A stretch of DNA of 64,000 nucleotides from Leptolyngbya sp. PCC 6406 (GTDB taxonomy: Bacteria; Cyanobacteriota; Cyanobacteriia; Phormidesmidales; Phormidesmidaceae): contig NZ_KI913949.1 of the NCBI RefSeq assembly GCF_000332095.2, positions 2,045,726-2,109,725 on the forward strand, given 5' to 3'. Shown piece by piece: positions 46,179 through 53,845 of the stretch. The notes under the pieces were generated by a model. The model was not told the origin of the DNA, searched no databases, and saw only the letters and a list, made by a program, of their open reading frames with translations. Within the stretch, counting starts at the first letter, position 1. Each line of letters begins with the position of its first letter. A program made the translations under genes and the position numbers.

Positions 46179-46422
46179 TGTGAAGTTCTTGGTAGAGGGC
46201 TTCGCCAATGTATTCGTCGTGGTTTTCAGCGAGGTCAGTGGTGCCGAGGTCTAGGGTGCCGATGAGGGAGAGGAGTTGATCGGTGTCGGCGGTTGCGATC
46301 GCGGGTTGGAGGTATTGGTTGAGGACTTGTATGATCAGGTTTTCAGGGGTGGTTTGGTTTTGGGTGGCTTGATGGATTAGGGTTTGCTGAAGGGCTTCAG
46401 GCAGGTCGATGGTAATTTGCAT
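46168..46422 (-). CDS. VapB-like antitoxin of the broken VapC
   Basis: 84 residues. N-terminal MQITIDLPEALQQTLIHQATQNQTTPENLIIQVLNQYL resembles a ribbon-helix-helix; the C-terminal tail (ENHDEYIGEALYQELHN) is acidic as in antitoxins. It starts 2 bp after the preceding gene and overlaps the start of the VapC gene. Confidence 0.8.
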   Translation of the reverse strand: MQITIDLPEALQQTLIHQATQNQTTPENLIIQVLNQYLQPAIATADTDQLLSLIGTLDLGTTDLAENHDEYIGEALYQELHNAE

Positions 46423-46424
46423 GG

Positions 46425-46844
46425 TCAGGCTCCTTGGTCAGGGGTTTCGCTCAGTTTGTCGAGATAGGTTAGGGTGGCTTTTGCCCATACGCTGTCTTCC
46501 AGGTAGTGCTTGACAACTTCGCCCAGGGTGGCTTTGAGGGCTTGGGCGTGACGCTCCGGGTTGAGGAGTTGTTGGCTGAGGATGGTGAGTTTACTCGTTG
46601 GAGATTGCTGAATCTCGATGAATTCTGAGTCAATGATCGCTAGGGCTTCGACTTCGGTAGTGACTTGGGGATGTTGAGTCTGAAGTTGGGGTAGGAGGGT
46701 TTGCAGCTCGGCAATGGCTGCTTGTACTTCGGGGTCAGTGACAGCAGAATTATGCGTCCCAATCTGATCGCCCTCGATCGTGCCGCCCAGGTTGACGGCA
46801 GCATTGTTTGCGTTGAAGTTTTGGATGTTGAACGTGTTATTCAT
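46425..46844 (-). CDS. Small bait-motif protein 2 (possible STAND accessory)
   Basis: 139 residues. A short N-terminal Asn/Gly-rich motif (NANNAAVNLGGTIEGDQIG) is comparable to the DLRGA...GDQI motif of the neighbouring small protein and the NACHT protein. A helical domain follows (AAIAELQTLLPQLQTQHPQV) with C-terminal VVKHYLEDSVWAKATLTYLDKLSE, matching VGEHFAENNVWAKGAIAFLEGVSE of the 47614-48003 protein. No enzyme motif. It sits with 2-3 bp gaps between toxin-antitoxin genes, so it is co-transcribed. Confidence 0.7.
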   Translation of the reverse strand: MNNTFNIQNFNANNAAVNLGGTIEGDQIGTHNSAVTDPEVQAAIAELQTLLPQLQTQHPQVTTEVEALAIIDSEFIEIQQSPTSKLTILSQQLLNPERHAQALKATLGEVVKHYLEDSVWAKATLTYLDKLSETPDQGA

Positions 46845-46847
46845 CTT

Positions 46848-47336
46848 TTAGGATTCTTGAGACAGCATCAGGATATAGTGATAGAGCTGAGAACTAACGC
46901 GAAAGCCAGCTTGGTTGCTTAAAGCATCCATAACGGGTTGAACTTTGGGGATGAGGTTTCTTTGTTTAGCGATGACCAAAATACCCAATAGTCCAATTAC
47001 AGAAAGACCATAGCGCTGTGCTTCTCTGCGACCTAGCCGCTCGTCAATCAGGAGTTCATCAGCTTTAAGCTGAATGGCCAAAGCAATGGCGTGAGCTTCT
47101 CCAGGGTCTAAATTTCTGTTTTGCTGCAAGGTTTCAGCTATAGTAGTGCTGCTTAGGGGTTGAACTTGAATCCAATCAAGGGTGAGGATATTTTGAATCC
47201 GAGTATCCGGAGCCGCAGTCAGTTCATTCGCGACAAGATTAGGGATGACGACGGTGCCATAAATATTGGGTAGCAGCCAAAGGTAATCAATTAGCGCTAG
47301 GCTTCCTAGGGGTGAGGTGTCGCTGACGACAATCAT
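46848..47336 (-). CDS. DUF3368 PIN-like toxin, copy 2
   Basis: 162 residues from ATG 47336, which overlaps the upstream antitoxin stop as ATGA; the TTG at 47342 is rejected. VVSDTSPLGSLALIDYL, LDPGEAHAIALAIQL and LLIDERLGRREAQ are the family acidic motifs. Paralogue of the 44889-45374 protein but clearly diverged. Confidence 0.85.
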   Translation of the reverse strand: MIVVSDTSPLGSLALIDYLWLLPNIYGTVVIPNLVANELTAAPDTRIQNILTLDWIQVQPLSSTTIAETLQQNRNLDPGEAHAIALAIQLKADELLIDERLGRREAQRYGLSVIGLLGILVIAKQRNLIPKVQPVMDALSNQAGFRVSSQLYHYILMLSQES

Positions 47337-47584
47337 AGCCAACCCCGATTACGGAGGTTTTGGAGGTCTTCTTCAAAATCCTCAATGTCGTAATGAATGC
47401 AGATATCACGACTACCAATTAGTTGCTGAAATTCCATTTGGTGCATCCCGGCGATTTGGCTGGCGGTACCTAGGGTGACCAGTTCTTGCTGAAAAAGAGC
47501 AATGGCAATTTCCCGCAACCAGTCCTTTTGGTTTAGAGTTGCGGTTGAATCTAGGTTTTCAGGCAAGTTCAGGGTAATTTGCAT
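47333..47584 (-). CDS. UPF0175 family antitoxin, copy 2
   Basis: 83 residues from ATG 47584 (the frame is open to 47728, but the upstream residues overlap the preceding gene and look non-coding). MQITLNLPENLDS start, helices LREIAIALFQQELVTLGTASQIAGMHQMEFQQLI. Cognate antitoxin of the DUF3368 protein, with a 4-bp ATGA overlap. Confidence 0.85.
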   Translation of the reverse strand: MQITLNLPENLDSTATLNQKDWLREIAIALFQQELVTLGTASQIAGMHQMEFQQLIGSRDICIHYDIEDFEEDLQNLRNRGWL

Positions 47585-47613
47585 GGTTTTGAGTTCGCTG
47601 AGTTCAATGATTG

Positions 47614-48003
47614 TTATTGCCCATCTTCGCTCACGCCTTCGAGAAAGGCGATCGCGCCTTTTGCCCAGACATTGTTTTCGGCAAAGTGTTCGCCAACTTT
47701 GATACTTGCTTTCTTGCCACCATTCCAAAGTCGTTTGAGGTTAAGGAAGTTTTGCCACCGCTGCTGATCTTGGGCTTTGATGAGTTTTGCCTCGACTTCA
47801 ATGATTTGTGGCACGGTGCTTGGGTCTGACAAGGTGGGGTATTTCTGCTGAAGTTGCTTAATAAATTGCTGGTAGTCTGTCAACAAAATTTCAATATTTT
47901 GCTCAGACGCAGTTTGAATATGAGCAATCTGGTCGCCTTGAACGGTTTCGGCAAGATTGCCAATGTTGGCACCACGAAGATCAAATTTAGGGGCGTTGGA
48001 CAT
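47614..48003 (-). CDS. Small bait-motif protein 1 (possible STAND accessory)
   Basis: 129 residues from ATG 48003. Residues 6-25, FDLRGANIGNLAETVQGDQI, are nearly the same as the C-terminal motif of the NACHT protein. A helical middle (ILLTDYQQFIKQLQQKYPTL) and a tail VGEHFAENNVWAKGAIAFLEGVSE follow, related to bait-motif protein 2. Similar small proteins with a DLRG..I.N.A..V.G.Q leader occur next to STAND NTPases in cyanobacteria (from memory). It may be the partner recruited through like-with-like motif assembly. Confidence 0.72.
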   Translation of the reverse strand: MSNAPKFDLRGANIGNLAETVQGDQIAHIQTASEQNIEILLTDYQQFIKQLQQKYPTLSDPSTVPQIIEVEAKLIKAQDQQRWQNFLNLKRLWNGGKKASIKVGEHFAENNVWAKGAIAFLEGVSEDGQ

Positions 48004-48038
48004 GGCGGTAATAGTCTTGAAGAATTGGAGACGTGTCA

Positions 48039-48329
48039 CTAAGAATGATCATGGAGAACGAGATCGAGGGTTTGGATGTCTTGCTGAATGTCTTCTAGGG
48101 TAAGGGAGCGAATAGCACCGTGCTGTTTGAGAAAGGCATCGGTGGCGAGATGGGAGGGAAGGTTCAGCAGAGTTTGGACTTCGGCAGCACTCATGAGGTG
48201 ACTTGTGTAGGCTTCGATCGCGATTGTCTCCAAGACAGGCTGCGCCAACGCTTCGAGGGCACGTTGGCAGAGTTGGGGGAGATGGGACTGAAGGCGGCGT
48301 TCTAGGTCTTCAGGAATGGGGATCTTCAT
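48039..48329 (-). CDS. UPF0175-like small helical protein coupled to the NACHT gene
   Basis: 96 residues. N-terminal MKIPIPEDLERRLQSHLP, then IAIEAYTSHLMSAAEVQTLLNLPSHLATDAFLKQHGA, an HTH-like segment similar to UPF0175 antitoxins. Its ATG overlaps the TGA of the trypsin-NACHT-HEAT gene by 4 bp, so it is translated with it; GAGGAACTCCC upstream supports the start. No toxin follows directly; it may regulate the operon or modulate the NACHT protein. A relic copy is at 44600-44775. Confidence 0.7.
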   Translation of the reverse strand: MKIPIPEDLERRLQSHLPQLCQRALEALAQPVLETIAIEAYTSHLMSAAEVQTLLNLPSHLATDAFLKQHGAIRSLTLEDIQQDIQTLDLVLHDHS

Positions 48330-51300
48330 GGGAGTTCCTCCGTTTGTGTGATTTGGTTGCCGTGGACTTCATGGGCAAGATTGGCAATCGTGGCTCCTCT
48401 TAGATCATAGGTAACTGGGTTTGTTGCGGGGGTAAGATCGGTGTTCTGGCTGTTTTGCCGATCGCCCTCCTGCGCGGCTAAACAGGCTTGCCAAATCTCG
48501 TAGTTGTAGAATTGGCAGCGGTCTTGGATCGCGGCAATCGCATTCTCTAGGTAGTTCTCAGGTTGTCGCAAATGTAACTGCCACAAATCGGTTATGGTGG
48601 CAGCACTCCCCACCTTCCCTAAAGCGACAGCCGCGTCCCTACGGACATCCGAGTTCTGGTGTTGGAGATCCTGGAGTAAGCCCGGAATCGCCGCCTCACT
48701 CCCCACCTTCTCTAAAGCCGCCGCCGCGCTCCTACGGACATCCGAGTCCTGGTGTTGGATCGCCTGGAGTAAGGCCGGAATCGCCGCCTCACTCCCCAAA
48801 TTCCCTAAACCCTCAGCCGCGATCCAACGGACATGCCGGTCCTGGTGTTGGAGGGCCTGGAGTAAGGCCGGAATCGCCGCCTCACTCCCCAAATTCCCTA
48901 AAGCTTCAGCCGCGCTACTACGGACATTCCGGTCCTGGTCTTGGAGCGCCTGGAGTAAGGCCGGAATCGCCGCCTCACTCCCCAAATTCCCTAAAGCGTC
49001 AGCCGCGCTACTACAGACATACGAGTCCTGGTCTTGGAGGGCCTGGAGTAAACTCGGAATCGCCGCCTCACTCCCCAAATTCCCTAAAGCTTCAGCCGCG
49101 CTACTACGGACATTCCGGTCCTGGTCTTGGAGCGCCTGGAGTAAGGCCGGAATCGCCGCCTCACTCCCCAAATTCCCTAAAGCTTCAGCCGCGCTACTAC
49201 GGACATTCCGGTCCTGGTCTTGGAGCGCCTGGAGTAAGGCCGGAATCGCCGCCTCACTCCCCACCTTCCCTAAACCCTCAGCCGCTCTCCAACGGACACG
49301 CCAGTCCTGGTCTTGGATCGCCTGGAGTAAGTCCGGAATCGCCGCCTCACTCCCCAAATTCCCTAAAGCTTCAGCCGCGCTACTACGGACATGCGAGTCC
49401 TGGTGTTGGAGGGCCTGGAGTAAGGCCGGAATCGCCGCCTCACTCCCCACGTTCCCTAAACCCTCAGCCGCGCTCCTACGGACATGCGAGTCCTGGTGTT
49501 GGAGGGCCTGGCGTAAGGCCGGAATCGCCGCCTCACTCCTCACCTCCCCTAAACCCTCAGCCGCGCTCCTACGGACATGCGAGTCCTGGTGTTGGAGGGC
49601 CTGGCGTAAGGCCGGAATCGCCGCCTCACTCCTCACCTCCCCTAAAGCGTTAGCCGCGCTCCTACGGACATCCGAGTCCTGGTGTTGGAGGGCCTGGAGT
49701 AAGCCCAGAATCGCCGCCTCACTCCCCAAATTCCCTAAACCCTCAGCCGCGCTCCAACGGACATCCGAGTCCTGGTGCTGGAGCGCCTGGAGTAAGGCCG
49801 GAATCGCCGCCTCACTCCCCAAATTCCCTAAAGCTTCAGCCGCGCTACTACAGACATACGAGTCCTGGTGCTGGAGCGCCTGGAGTAAGCCCGGAATCGC
49901 CGCCTCACTCCCCAAATTCCCTAAAGCTTCAGCCGCGCTCCTACAGACACGCCAGTCCTGGTGCTGGAGCGCCTGGAGTAAGGCCGGAATCGCCGCCTCA
50001 CTCCCCAAATTCCCTAAAGCTTCAGCCGCGCTACTACAGACATACGAGTCCTGGTGTTGGAGGGCCTGGAGTAAGCCCGGAATCGCCGCCTCACTCCCCA
50101 AATTTCCTAAAGCTTCAGCCGCGCTACTACGGACAGACCAGTTCTGGTGTTGGAGAGCCTGGAGTAAGCCCGGAATCGCCGCCTCGCTGTGGCTGGTGGC
50201 CCAACAGTTCACTTTCAACCTTTTGGGGATGGCTCGGGCATCAATCCAGCCAACGGTTTTAGGTTGGAAAGATGCCTTGACCTCCCCTGCCAGTCTGGCC
50301 CCTAGCATCAAGTCCACGTCGTCCATCGCCAGCTTCACCACTCGCAAAGCCTGGGCTGATTCATTGACCAGGGCCAGCAATAGGGCAATAGGCTCTGTCC
50401 ACTTCAGCAGGTTGAGGTAGTCGCGCCTGAGTTGCTCATCGCTTAGCTCGGGAAGGCGTTGCAGCAACTGTTCGGCGGCGTAGTATTCCTGAATCAGTTG
50501 GTGGCGAAACTCGATTTGGTCGGTGGTGCGGTTTTGCAGTAGGTGGTATTTGAGCAGATCGTCTAAGATGTCGCGGACGGGGAATTTCTCCTGAGCAAAG
50601 AGTTGGCTGAGTTCCCGTTCGGCTTCGGTGCGGTGAATCGCCACGCGAAAATCCACCGGGGTTTCGCCCTGCATCATCCGGGCTGCTAGAGCCATCAACG
50701 CTTTTTTCCACAGACGGCGATCGCTCAGCGCCCGCACATCCCCCTTCAACAGCGCCACCTCATGCTTGCGCACACTGCTGTCCTCATACATCGTCGTAAA
50801 CGCCCGAAACACCTCAGCCAGGTTGGTGGGTATTTGCCGATTGGGCAACTGCTGAAACACCTCACACAGCATCCACAACAGCAGCGGCGTTTGACCAAAC
50901 TCCCGCAGACGGTCATTCAACTGCCGCAACATCGCCTCCCCCTGGTCGGGCACATAGGCGCGAATGAACGCCTGCATCTGCGGCTCGGTCAGGGGCTGCA
51001 TTTCCAGCTTTTTCTCAATTCCCAGGTCGCCCCCCAGCCCCAGATCCCGCGTGGTGAAGATCATCGGTACTTGGGGGTGATTGCGCCGAAAGGCTGTCAG
51101 TTGGGTTCTGGCCTCCTCCGAAGGCAACTCATTCAGCCCATCAATCAGCAGCAAAAAGCGGTTTTGGTCTAGCAACGTCGCCAGGGTAGCGTCATCCAGC
51201 CTCACCCCATGGCGCTTCAGAAACCCCCGCATCAGCCCCTCAAGGGAATCTTGCCAATAGCGCAACTCCACCAATACCGGTATCTTCTCTGGCCCCCCTC

Positions 51301-52453
51301 TCCCAGGTTTGGGAGAGGGGCTGGGGGTGAGGGCCTCCGGGGACTTGACTATAAACGAATTCGCCTCCTCCAACAGCAGACGAATCAACGCTGTAGATTT
51401 GCCCGATCCAGGCCGCCCCACCAGCAGCACATGGTCATCTGCATACTTGCGAATACCCTCTAGCACCGGCAACCGCTCAGTTTTCTCGCGCTTCTCCTGG
51501 GCGGGGTCTTTCTCCTCAGGGGTTTCTTTCTCAACGGTCTGCACCATCAGGCCAAAGTCAAAAATCGGCGGCGGCTCTGGTGCGGGTTGCTCTGGCGCAG
51601 GTTGCTCAACTTTGCCCGTGGCATCCGTCAGCGTGTAGTGCGTCCACCATTTCTCGTAAGTTGTGGTGAGGGTCTGCAAATAGGGCTCAAAGTCGATGTC
51701 AGCGAGACTGGAAGGCTGGTCGGCAGTTGAAGTTCCCGATTCATAGAAATTGATCTGCGTCCCAATCTTGTCTCTGCCAACCTTGTCGCCAGCGACCACA
51801 TCACCGTGGACTGTCTGACTCGCTTCAGCAGTTATCTCTGGCAAAAGTTGCGCCCAGCGTGAATCCTGCTGGTGAGCCTGCTGCTGAAGCTGCTGTAACT
51901 CAGGGAACTGCTCCAGAATCACGCGGGTGGGGATGGCACCACCACCGAGATCGGAAGCGCGATCGCGGGTAAAACTGACCAGGCCACAGACCCGGCCCGT
52001 CCTCAAATTCAGCAGTGGCGCACCACTCAACCCCGGACGCACCTGGGCCAGCTTAAACACCAGCAATTCCGAGCCATTCTCCGTCGCCGAGCCCTCACAG
52101 ACCCCCGTCACCGACGTTCCCTCAGGAAACCTATCGGGATAGCCATAGGTGTACAGGTCATCCTGGGGCTGAAACGCCTCCCCCAAATACCCACAGGGCA
52201 TCTCCCCATAGGGCAGTGGCGAGCATCGCAACAACGCCAAATCAACCTCAGGCCGCCGCTCCACCACCTCAGCTTCAGCCAAACGCCTCTGCTGCCCATC
52301 AATCTGAGCCCTAGCGTCACCCTGAAGCACCTGGACCACATGGTCACAGGTCAAAATCAATCCCGGCGCAACAAAGAACCCCGTCCCCCAGCCACCAGGA
52401 ACCGTAATCTTGACCGTACAATCTTGCAGCAGTTGATCAAGCCGCTGGGACAT
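48326..52453 (-). CDS. Trypsin-NACHT-HEAT STAND protein
   Basis: 1375 residues. (1) Trypsin-like serine protease, 1-~200: His38 (LTCDHVV), Asp71 (EVDLALLRC), Ser143 (PGLSGAPLLN), triad intact, no signal peptide. (2) Linker with a repeated GD-K motif at 216-230 (HGDVVAGDKVGRDKIG). (3) NACHT NTPase from ~325: Walker A GRPGSGKST at 346-354, Walker B FLLLIDGLNELPS, sensor MIFTTRDL, helical region to ~720. (4) Seventeen near-identical 31-residue HEAT-like repeats, 756-1282, plus a degenerate one. (5) C-terminal YDLRGATIANLAHEVHGNQI. Such proteins are thought to oligomerise on sensing a ligand through the repeats and then activate the protease; here this is inference. First gene of a tight minus-strand cluster. 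Confidence 0.9.
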   Translation of the reverse strand: MSQRLDQLLQDCTVKITVPGGWGTGFFVAPGLILTCDHVVQVLQGDARAQIDGQQRRLAEAEVVERRPEVDLALLRCSPLPYGEMPCGYLGEAFQPQDDLYTYGYPDRFPEGTSVTGVCEGSATENGSELLVFKLAQVRPGLSGAPLLNLRTGRVCGLVSFTRDRASDLGGGAIPTRVILEQFPELQQLQQQAHQQDSRWAQLLPEITAEASQTVHGDVVAGDKVGRDKIGTQINFYESGTSTADQPSSLADIDFEPYLQTLTTTYEKWWTHYTLTDATGKVEQPAPEQPAPEPPPIFDFGLMVQTVEKETPEEKDPAQEKREKTERLPVLEGIRKYADDHVLLVGRPGSGKSTALIRLLLEEANSFIVKSPEALTPSPSPKPGRGGPEKIPVLVELRYWQDSLEGLMRGFLKRHGVRLDDATLATLLDQNRFLLLIDGLNELPSEEARTQLTAFRRNHPQVPMIFTTRDLGLGGDLGIEKKLEMQPLTEPQMQAFIRAYVPDQGEAMLRQLNDRLREFGQTPLLLWMLCEVFQQLPNRQIPTNLAEVFRAFTTMYEDSSVRKHEVALLKGDVRALSDRRLWKKALMALAARMMQGETPVDFRVAIHRTEAERELSQLFAQEKFPVRDILDDLLKYHLLQNRTTDQIEFRHQLIQEYYAAEQLLQRLPELSDEQLRRDYLNLLKWTEPIALLLALVNESAQALRVVKLAMDDVDLMLGARLAGEVKASFQPKTVGWIDARAIPKRLKVNCWATSHSEAAIPGLLQALQHQNWSVRSSAAEALGNLGSEAAIPGLLQALQHQDSYVCSSAAEALGNLGSEAAIPALLQALQHQDWRVCRSAAEALGNLGSEAAIPGLLQALQHQDSYVCSSAAEALGNLGSEAAIPALLQALQHQDSDVRWSAAEGLGNLGSEAAILGLLQALQHQDSDVRRSAANALGEVRSEAAIPALRQALQHQDSHVRRSAAEGLGEVRSEAAIPALRQALQHQDSHVRRSAAEGLGNVGSEAAIPALLQALQHQDSHVRSSAAEALGNLGSEAAIPDLLQAIQDQDWRVRWRAAEGLGKVGSEAAIPALLQALQDQDRNVRSSAAEALGNLGSEAAIPALLQALQDQDRNVRSSAAEALGNLGSEAAIPSLLQALQDQDSYVCSSAADALGNLGSEAAIPALLQALQDQDRNVRSSAAEALGNLGSEAAIPALLQALQHQDRHVRWIAAEGLGNLGSEAAIPALLQAIQHQDSDVRRSAAAALEKVGSEAAIPGLLQDLQHQNSDVRRDAAVALGKVGSAATITDLWQLHLRQPENYLENAIAAIQDRCQFYNYEIWQACLAAQEGDRQNSQNTDLTPATNPVTYDLRGATIANLAHEVHGNQITQTEELP
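48607..50187 (-). repeat. 17 tandem 93-bp units encoding HEAT-like repeats
   Basis: Each unit encodes SEAAIP.LLQALQHQD followed by a variable stretch and then SAAEALGNLG. Units are almost identical at DNA level, including synonymous positions, which implies recent expansion or gene conversion. Differences gather at repeat positions 17-22 (for example SYVCS, WRVCR, SDVRW, SHVRR, RNVRS). Confidence 0.95.
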
Positions 52454-52579
52454 ATCAGCGTTCTAAGCTTTCAAGGGCATTGTCCGGCAGCTTTTCACTA
52501 GACCAATCCAGCTTGCACCGAAGCTACCCTTCAGTTATATCTCTCCCAACTGCCTTGTCTCAATAATCACTTTCCCAAT

Positions 52580-53671
52580 CTACTTTCCCAAAAAGGCGAC
52601 CAACGCCTCCAACTTCTCCCAGGCGGCTCCACTGGCGAGAATCGTTTGGGCTTGGGTGATGCCGTCTGCGATCGCAGTTTCCAGCGTGTCCCCCTGGGCG
52701 AGCCCCGCCACCTTCAGAGCGAGGGCGGTGTTGAGGGCCACGACATCCCGCTGGGCAGGGGTGCCGTGGCCTTGGAGTACTTGACGCAGGATCGTGGCAT
52801 TGTCCTCCACCTCTCCCCCCTGGAGCGCCGCCTTATCCGCCGGGGTCAGGCCAAAGGTGTGGGGATCGAGGACGGCGGTTTGCACTTGGCCCTGGGCCAG
52901 CACCGCCAGGTCCGTGGGGGCTCCCAGTCCAGCCTCATCCAGGCGCTCCCGACCATGGAGGACAATAGCCTGGGGCAGGCCCAATTGCTGAAGGGCTCCA
53001 GCCATGGGCGCAATGACAGCGGGGTCAAAGACGCCAATCACCTGGCCCGTGGGCCGGAGGGGATTCACCAGGGGACCGAGGAGATTGAACACGGTGCGGA
53101 CCTTCAGGGTACCGCGTAGGGGGGCGACGGCCTTCATGGCCGGGTGCCAGCCACGGGCAAAGAGAAAGGTGATCCCCACTTCCTTGACAGCGGCCCGAAC
53201 CTGCTCGGGATCAGCACTGAGGTTCACCCCCAGGGCTTCCAAGACATCCGCAGAGCCCACCTTGCTGGAGGCAGAGCGGTTGCCGTGCTTAGCCACCGCC
53301 ACCCCGGCTGCCGCCGCCACAAAGGCCACAGCGGTGGAGATATTAAAGGTGTGGGAACCGTCTCCCCCGGTGCCACAGGTGTCGATCAGGGGCGTCGGTA
53401 AGGTGGCGTCTCCCTCGGGACCGCCGAGGGATTGGGCCTGGAGCACTCGCGCCATCCCCGCCAGTTCATCCGCTGACACGCCCTTGGCCTGGATCGCCGC
53501 CAGAATCCCCCCCGACAGAATGGGATCAATGGATTCCGTCAGCCAGCCCCGCATGAGGGTTTCAGCCTGATCGGTAGTGAGGGAGGCTTTGTCGATGATC
53601 TGCTGGAGCAGAGCGGACCAATCGGGGGCGGTATCTGCGATCGCGGTTGTCACGGCACTTAGGGGTAACAC
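52580..53671 (-). CDS. trpD: Anthranilate phosphoribosyltransferase
   Basis: 363 residues; joins anthranilate and PRPP in tryptophan synthesis. PRPP-binding loop [14 protein letters not shown] (97-110), [21 protein letters not shown], and the [37 protein letters not shown] signature. GTG 53671 is the first start; a GTG at 53653 is a slightly shorter option. A MITE-like element separates it from argJ upstream. Confidence 0.95.
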   Translation of the reverse strand: MLPLSAVTTAIADTAPDWSALLQQIIDKASLTTDQAETLMRGWLTESIDPILSGGILAAIQAKGVSADELAGMARVLQAQSLGGPEGDATLPTPLIDTCGTGGDGSHTFNISTAVAFVAAAAGVAVAKHGNRSASSKVGSADVLEALGVNLSADPEQVRAAVKEVGITFLFARGWHPAMKAVAPLRGTLKVRTVFNLLGPLVNPLRPTGQVIGVFDPAVIAPMAGALQQLGLPQAIVLHGRERLDEAGLGAPTDLAVLAQGQVQTAVLDPHTFGLTPADKAALQGGEVEDNATILRQVLQGHGTPAQRDVVALNTALALKVAGLAQGDTLETAIADGITQAQTILASGAAWEKLEALVAFLGK

Positions 53672-53699
53672 AGTAAGGTTTGCAAGGGGAGTATATCGC

Positions 53700-53845
53700 T
53701 AGTAATGCTTGGCGGAAATAGGCTTACGATTCTGCCGCATCAGCCCAACATTTTCTAGTCCCCTCTCCCAGGGGGAGAGGGCTAGGGTGAGGGGCCAATG
53801 TGTACCACGATAGAACGGTCAGAGTATTTACGCTGCACAGTACTA
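53700..53845. mobile_element. 146-bp MITE-like element, copy 2, supplying the argJ stop codon
   Basis: Homologous to 40340-40482 with the same TAGTA-ended inverted termini and central CCCCTCTCCCAGG hairpin. Its right terminus (reading TAGTACTGTGCAGCG on the minus strand) begins with the TAG that ends argJ, so insertion occurred exactly at the gene's 3' end. Confidence 0.75.

Noticed and set aside
48607-50187. Possible CRISPR array because of many regular repeats
   Set aside because: The units are contiguous 93-bp coding repeats without spacers and encode HEAT-like helices in the sense frame.
48594-50420. 608-codon open frame on the plus strand opposite the HEAT array
   Set aside because: It is the antisense shadow of 17 near-identical 93-bp units; one stop-free unit repeated gives a long artificial frame with a low-complexity Trp/Ser/Lys-rich product.
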